From the NCBI RefSeq assembly GCF_900116375.1, contig NZ_UETB01000003.1, positions 1 to 64,000 on the forward strand: a DNA stretch of 64,000 bases, given 5' to 3'. Positions within the stretch are counted from its first letter, which is position 1. Every line of letters starts with the position of its first letter. The position numbers and the translations under genes were made by a program. A model generated the notes under the pieces. That model did not search any database. It worked only from the letters and a program-made list of their open reading frames with translations, and was not told where the DNA came from. Shown here piece after piece: positions 59,216 through 64,000 of the stretch. This DNA comes from Georgenia satyanarayanai. Lineage in GTDB: Bacteria; Actinomycetota; Actinomycetes; Actinomycetales; Actinomycetaceae.

Positions 59216-61318
59216 GTGAGTCCCGCACAGCGCATCTCCCAGCCCCCCGCGCGAGCAGCCACGCCCGCCTCGCCGCCCACGCCCGCCGTGCCGCGCCCCG
59301 CCTCGGCCACCCCGATCGGCCGGATCCCGGTCATCGAGCTCTCCCCCGTCGTCGAGGGCGGGCGCTGGCCCGCCAAGGCGGTCACCGGGGAGGCGGTGCG
59401 CGTCCAGGCCACGGTCTTCCGCGAGGGCCACGACGCCGTCGCCGCCACCGCCGTCCTCACCGGCCCCGACGGCGTCGAGCACAGCCGCGTGACGATGGAC
59501 CCGGTCGATCCCGGCCTGGACCACATGGAGGCCTGGCTCGTGCCCGACCGCGTGGGCGACTGGACCTTCCGGGTCGAGGGCTGGTCCGACCCCTACGGCA
59601 CGTGGCTGCACGACGCACCGCTCAAGGTGAACGCCGGCGTCGACGTCGAGCTCATGCTCACCGAGGGCGCGCTGCTCCTCGAGGCCGCCGCCGCCCGGCC
59701 CGAGCTGCCCGCGGAGGCGCGCACCGTCCTCACCGACGCGGTCAGCGCGCTGCGTGACGCCGAGCGCCCGTCGGGGGCCCGGCTCGCCGCCGGCACCGCC
59801 CAGGAGGTCCGCGACGTCCTCGCCGCCCACCCGGTGCGTGAGCACGTCACCCCCAGCGCCGCCTACCCGCTGCGGGTCGACCGCTCCCTCGCGCTCGTCG
59901 GCTCCTGGTACGAGTTCTTCCCGCGCTCCGAGGGGGCGCACTTCGACCCCGAGAAGGGCGGCTGGGTCTCGGGGACCCTGCGCACCGCCGCCGAGCGCCT
60001 GCCCGCGATCGCGGACATGGGCTTCGACGTCGTCTACCTCACCCCGGTCCACCCGATCGGCACGACGAACCGCAAGGGCCGCAACAACACCCTCACCGCC
60101 CAGCCGGGCGACCCGGGCTCGCCCTACGGCATCGGCTCCCCCGACGGCGGGCACGACGCCATCCACCCCGAGCTCGGGACCTTCGACGACTTCGACGCCT
60201 TCGTCGCCCGCGCCCGCGAGCTCGGCATGGAGGTGGCCCTGGACATCGCCCTGCAGGCCTCCCCCGACCACCCGTGGGTGACCGAGCACCCCGAGTGGTT
60301 CACCCGCCGGGCCGACGGCACCATCGCCTACGCCGAGAACCCGCCCAAGAAGTACCAGGACATCTACCCGCTCAACTTCGACAACGACCCCGAGGGCATC
60401 TACCACGCGGTCCGCGACATGCTCCAGGTGTGGATCGACCACGGCGTCACCGCCTTCCGCGTCGACAACCCGCACACCAAGCCGCTGGACTTCTGGCAGC
60501 GCATCCTCACCGACGTGCGCGAGTCCCACCCGGGCGTCGTCTTCCTCTCCGAGGCCTTCACCCGCCCGGCGATGATGCGCACCCTCGCGGCCGTCGGCTT
60601 CCACCAGTCCTACACGTACTTCACGTGGCGCACGACGAAGGAGGAGGTCACCGAGTACCTCGAGGAGCTCACCGGCGAGACGTCCCACGTCCTGCGTCCG
60701 AGCTTCTGGCCGACGACGCACGACATCCTCACCCCGTACATGCAGACGGGCGGGGCGGCGGCCTTCGCGATCCGCGCGGTGCTCGCCGCGACCGGCTCGC
60801 CCACGTGGGGCATCTACTCCGGCTACGAGCTCGTCGAGAACGTCGCCCGGCCCGGCGCCGAGGAGCAGATCGACAACGAGAAGTACGAGCTCAAGGCCCG
60901 CGACTGGTCACGGGCCGAGCACATCGGGATCTCCCGGCTCCTCACCGAGCTCAACCGCGCCCGCCGCGCCCACCCGGCGCTGCAGCGGCTGCGCGGGCTG
61001 ACCGTCCACCCGACGACGGACGACGCGACCGTGTGCTTCTCGCGGCACGTGCCCGCCCACCTGTCACCGACGGGCCAGGCCGACACCGTCGTCGTCGTCC
61101 TCACCCTCGACCCGTTCACCACCCGGGAGGGCACCATCGACCTCGACGTCTCCGCGCTCGGCCTGCCCGAACCGGCCCCGGGCGCGGACCCGGGCACCCC
61201 GCTCCTGGCCGCGACCGACGAGCTGTCCGGCGAGACCTACTTCTGGGGCCGGCAGCCCTACGTCCGGCTCGATCCGCACCAGCGCTGCGCGCACGTCCTG
61301 TCGGTGAGGCCGCTGTGA
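59216..61318 (+). CDS. glgE: Maltosyltransferase GlgE
   Basis: 700 residues, GH13_3. A Pro/Ala-rich N-terminal tail of about 35 residues, then a beta domain, and the GlgE hallmarks [30 protein letters not shown], nucleophile Asp in [13 protein letters not shown], acid/base Glu in [11 protein letters not shown] and [16 protein letters not shown]. It transfers maltosyl units from alpha-maltose-1-phosphate to the non-reducing end of glucan. The GTG at 59216 is chosen because of the leaderless promoter spacing. A GTG at 59210 is two codons longer. It overlaps the treS start (GTGA). Confidence 0.95.
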   Translation: MSPAQRISQPPARAATPASPPTPAVPRPASATPIGRIPVIELSPVVEGGRWPAKAVTGEAVRVQATVFREGHDAVAATAVLTGPDGVEHSRVTMDPVDPGLDHMEAWLVPDRVGDWTFRVEGWSDPYGTWLHDAPLKVNAGVDVELMLTEGALLLEAAAARPELPAEARTVLTDAVSALRDAERPSGARLAAGTAQEVRDVLAAHPVREHVTPSAAYPLRVDRSLALVGSWYEFFPRSEGAHFDPEKGGWVSGTLRTAAERLPAIADMGFDVVYLTPVHPIGTTNRKGRNNTLTAQPGDPGSPYGIGSPDGGHDAIHPELGTFDDFDAFVARARELGMEVALDIALQASPDHPWVTEHPEWFTRRADGTIAYAENPPKKYQDIYPLNFDNDPEGIYHAVRDMLQVWIDHGVTAFRVDNPHTKPLDFWQRILTDVRESHPGVVFLSEAFTRPAMMRTLAAVGFHQSYTYFTWRTTKEEVTEYLEELTGETSHVLRPSFWPTTHDILTPYMQTGGAAAFAIRAVLAATGSPTWGIYSGYELVENVARPGAEEQIDNEKYELKARDWSRAEHIGISRLLTELNRARRAHPALQRLRGLTVHPTTDDATVCFSRHVPAHLSPTGQADTVVVVLTLDPFTTREGTIDLDVSALGLPEPAPGADPGTPLLAATDELSGETYFWGRQPYVRLDPHQRCAHVLSVRPL

Positions 61319-63132
61319 GCCCCAACAACCCCGTGCGGGCCCTGACCGCCCGCACCGACCCCATCCCCCGGCTCGGCCACGGCGAGCGCCCCGGTCTCAC
61401 GCCCGACCCCGAGTGGTACCGCACCGCCGTGTTCTACGAGGTGCTGCTGCGCGCCTTCGGCGACTCCGACGGCTCGGGCACCGGCGACCTGCGCGGGCTC
61501 ATCGACCGCCTCGACTACCTCCAGTGGCTGGGGGTCGACTGCCTGTGGATCCCGCCCTTCTACCCCTCGCCCCTGCGCGACGGCGGGTACGACGTCGCCG
61601 ACTACACCGCGGTGGCGGCGGAGTACGGCACCGTCGAGGACTTCCAGGAGCTCCTCGAGGAGGCCCACTCCCGGGGGCTGCGGATCATCATCGACCTCGT
61701 CATGAACCACACGAGCGACCAGCACCCGTGGTTCCAGGCCTCCCGGGCGATGCCCGACGGGCCCTACGGCGACTTCTACGTGTGGAGCGACGACAACACC
61801 AAGTACGGCGACGCCCGCATCATCTTCGTCGACACCGAGACCTCGAACTGGTCCTTCGACCCGGTGCGCCGCCAGTACTACTGGCACCGCTTCTTCTCCC
61901 ACCAGCCCGACCTCAACTTCGAGAACCCCAAGGTCATCGAGGCGATGCACGACGTCGTCCGGTTCTGGTGCCGGATGGGGGTGGACGGCTTTCGGCTGGA
62001 CGCCGTGCCCTACCTCTTCGAGGAGGAGGGGACCAACTGCGAGAACCTCCCGCGCACCCACGAGTTCATCCGGGACCTGCGCGCGATGGTCGACCGGGAG
62101 TTCCCCGGCACGCTCATCCTCGCCGAGGCGAACCAGTGGCCCGAGGACGTCGTCGAGTACTACGGCACCGAGTCCGACCCCGAGTGCCACATGTGCTTCC
62201 ACTTCCCGGTCATGCCGCGCCTCTTCTACGCGCTCCGCGAGCAGCGGGCGCACGCGATCCGCGACATCCTCGCCGACACCCCGGCGATCCCGCGGGGCGC
62301 CCAGTGGGCGACCTTCCTGCGCAACCACGACGAGCTCACCCTCGAGATGGTCTCCACCGAGGAACGTGCCGCCATGTACGGCTGGTACGCCGAGGACCCG
62401 CGCATGCGCGCGAACGTCGGGATCCGGCGGCGGCTGTCCCCGCTCCTGGGCAACTCCCGCGCGGAGATCGAGCTCGCGCACGCGTTGCTCCTGTCCCTGC
62501 CCGGCAGCCCGTACCTCTACTACGGCGACGAGATCGGCATGGGGGACAACATCTGGCTGCCCGACCGGGACGCCGTGCGCACGCCCATGCAGTGGTCCCC
62601 CGACCGCAACGCCGGTTTCTCCACCGCCGACCCGGGCAAGCTCTACCTGCCCCTCGTGCAGTCCCTGGTCAACCACTACCAGGCGGTCAACGTCGAGGCG
62701 CAGTACGCGACACCCACCTCGCTGCTCCACTGGGTGCGCGGCATCCTCGAGGTGCGCCGCGCCCACCCGGTCTTCGGGACCGGCGGCTTCGAGTTCCTCG
62801 AGGTGGACAGTGACGCCGTCCTCGCCTTCGTGCGGGAGAACGACGACGAGGCGATCCTCTGCGTGATGAACCTCGCCAACACCCCGCGCGCCGCCCATAT
62901 CCAGGCCCCGCGGTTCGCCGGTCGGCAGCTCACCGACCTCTTCGGCGGGGCGGTCTTCCCGGACGTCGACGCGGGCGGCCAGGTGACCCTCACCCTCGGC
63001 TCGCGCGACTTCTTCTGGCTGCAGCTGGAGCCCGCCGCGCCGGCCGCCCCCGCGGCCCAGCCACCGGCGAGCGCCCCCTCGGCCGCCACCCCGCTCGAGC
63101 CCCTGCCGCCCGCGGACCACCGGGAGCCCTGA
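61315..63132 (+). CDS. treS: Trehalose synthase TreS
   Basis: 605 residues, GH13_16. [62 protein letters not shown], nucleophile Asp in [25 protein letters not shown], acid/base Glu in [18 protein letters not shown] and [13 protein letters not shown] are all TreS-specific. It interconverts trehalose and maltose, giving the maltose that the next gene product phosphorylates. The last 35 residues are Ala/Pro-rich and probably flexible. GTG start overlapping glgE. The stop overlaps the kinase start (TGATG). Confidence 0.95.
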   Translation: MSPNNPVRALTARTDPIPRLGHGERPGLTPDPEWYRTAVFYEVLLRAFGDSDGSGTGDLRGLIDRLDYLQWLGVDCLWIPPFYPSPLRDGGYDVADYTAVAAEYGTVEDFQELLEEAHSRGLRIIIDLVMNHTSDQHPWFQASRAMPDGPYGDFYVWSDDNTKYGDARIIFVDTETSNWSFDPVRRQYYWHRFFSHQPDLNFENPKVIEAMHDVVRFWCRMGVDGFRLDAVPYLFEEEGTNCENLPRTHEFIRDLRAMVDREFPGTLILAEANQWPEDVVEYYGTESDPECHMCFHFPVMPRLFYALREQRAHAIRDILADTPAIPRGAQWATFLRNHDELTLEMVSTEERAAMYGWYAEDPRMRANVGIRRRLSPLLGNSRAEIELAHALLLSLPGSPYLYYGDEIGMGDNIWLPDRDAVRTPMQWSPDRNAGFSTADPGKLYLPLVQSLVNHYQAVNVEAQYATPTSLLHWVRGILEVRRAHPVFGTGGFEFLEVDSDAVLAFVRENDDEAILCVMNLANTPRAAHIQAPRFAGRQLTDLFGGAVFPDVDAGGQVTLTLGSRDFFWLQLEPAAPAAPAAQPPASAPSAATPLEPLPPADHREP

Positions 63133-64000
63133 TGCCGACCCTCACGCCGTCGTTCGCCGACTTCCTGCCCGAGTGGGTCGCCCGGCAGCGTTGGTACACC
63201 GCCAAGGGGCGCACGCCGCAGCTGCAGCGCGTCGGCGGCCTGCGCTACCAGGACCCCGAGGGCGAGGTGGGCGTGGAGACCTGGCTCGTCCAGGACGACG
63301 GCGGCCCCGCCCCCGTCGTCTACCAGATCCCGCTCACCTACCGCGGTGCGCCGGAGCCCGAGCTCGCCCACGCGCTCGTCGCGCAGGCCGAGCACTCCGA
63401 GCTCGGCCCGCGGTGGATCTACGACGGGTGCCACGACCCGGTCTACGCCCGGCTCCTCCTGTCGACGATCCTCGGCGGGGAGACGGTCGAGTCCGACGGC
63501 GGCGCCCAGTACGGGCGCGCCGCCGGCCACCGGGCGGGCGGCGACGGCGCGATGACCGCGCACACCGCCGGCGAGCAGGTGCGGGTGCTGCGCGGGGAGC
63601 AGTCCAACACCTCGATCATCTTCGAGGGCGAGGACGGGCCGCCGGTCATCTGCAAAGTCTTCCGGGTGCTGGCCGACGGCCGCAACCCCGACGTCGTCGT
63701 CCAGGAGGCCCTCGCCGCGGCCGGCAGCACGCGCGTGCCCGCGCCCCTCGGCGACCTCTACGGGGAGTGGCCCGGGGCGGGGGACCAGCGCCGCCACGGC
63801 CACCTCGCCTTCGCCCAGGAGTTCCTCCCCGGGGTCGAGGACGCGTGGCGGGTGGCCGTCCGGGCCGCCGCCGACGGCGCCGACCTCACCGAGCGGGCCA
63901 CCCACCTGGGGTCCGCCGTCGCCTCCGTCCACCGCGACCTCGCGGCCGCCTTCCCCACCCACGAGGCCACCGCGCCGGTGCGCTCGCAGCTGCGCGCCAC
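63132..64000 (+). CDS. mak: Maltokinase (Pep2/Mak), 3'-truncated by window
   Basis: The frame runs from the ATG at 63132 (TGATG junction with treS) to the window end without a stop; 289 residues are visible. The N-terminal cap domain of maltokinases is clear: FLPEWVARQRWYTAKGR, then LTYRGAPEPELAHALV. The nucleotide-binding lobe follows with QVRVLRGEQSNTSIIFEG, VICKVFRVLADGRNPDVVVQEALAAAG and LAFAQEFLPGVEDAW. The catalytic HGD/DFE motifs lie beyond the end. It phosphorylates maltose to maltose-1-phosphate, the GlgE donor. A branching-enzyme gene (glgB) would be expected next. Confidence 0.92.
   Translation, partial: MPTLTPSFADFLPEWVARQRWYTAKGRTPQLQRVGGLRYQDPEGEVGVETWLVQDDGGPAPVVYQIPLTYRGAPEPELAHALVAQAEHSELGPRWIYDGCHDPVYARLLLSTILGGETVESDGGAQYGRAAGHRAGGDGAMTAHTAGEQVRVLRGEQSNTSIIFEGEDGPPVICKVFRVLADGRNPDVVVQEALAAAGSTRVPAPLGDLYGEWPGAGDQRRHGHLAFAQEFLPGVEDAWRVAVRAAADGADLTERATHLGSAVASVHRDLAAAFPTHEATAPVRSQLRA

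Overview
The window is 64 kb of very GC-rich DNA with dense, mostly overlapping genes. Several genes start with GTG, and leaderless promoters (a TAnnnT box 6-7 nt before the start codon) are frequent. Together with the Tad pilus cluster, the GlgE/TreS/maltokinase pathway, DUF222-type HNH proteins and many small actinobacterial regulators, this points to a Micrococcales actinobacterium (Georgenia/Cellulomonas-like). The genus is an inference. No RNA gene, IS element, CRISPR array or phage module is visible, and no gene-free stretch exceeds 300 bp.

Layout. 1-651: 3' part of an HNH nuclease gene. 714-3466: a chemoreceptor and a ChvE/XylF-like sugar-binding lipoprotein in one unit. 3629-9691: a Tad/Flp pilus operon read leftwards from tadA to two accessory secreted proteins. 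9824-12538: two small membrane proteins and recQ. 12800-17888: a PTS EIICBA transporter divergent from a Zn-dehydrogenase, a DeoR regulator and a PfkB sugar kinase, together a plausible polyol pathway. 17989-20522: TetR regulator and ABC exporter, divergent, with a three-copy operator array. 20524-21411: TIGR01777 epimerase.

21506-30326 is a complete sugar regulon: FGGY kinase, binding protein, double ATPase, two permeases and a SIS isomerase, divergent from a SorC regulator and a fructose-6-phosphate-aldolase-like enzyme. Its layout resembles Lsr, but its enzymes differ and its substrate is unknown. 30372-36751: mnmA, a His-rich methyltransferase, a conserved hypothetical, a two-component system and a membrane protein.

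37033-45066 is a six-gene operon with every junction overlapping: three glycosyltransferases, an ABC exporter and two APH-fold kinases. It probably makes and exports a glycoconjugate of unknown structure. Two of the glycosyltransferase genes end in 18-bp tandem repeats. 45086-49449: SDR/TetR pair and a LAL-type LuxR regulator. 49489-53547: cysteine desulfurase, FKBP lipoprotein and ETF alpha/beta. 53703-64000: alpha-glucan metabolism (glgX, a small membrane protein, glgP divergent from glgE-treS-maltokinase), with the last gene cut by the window end.

The least explained parts are the SorC/FGGY/SIS/aldolase regulon, the glycosyltransferase-exporter-kinase operon with its repeats, and the paired chemoreceptor and binding protein.
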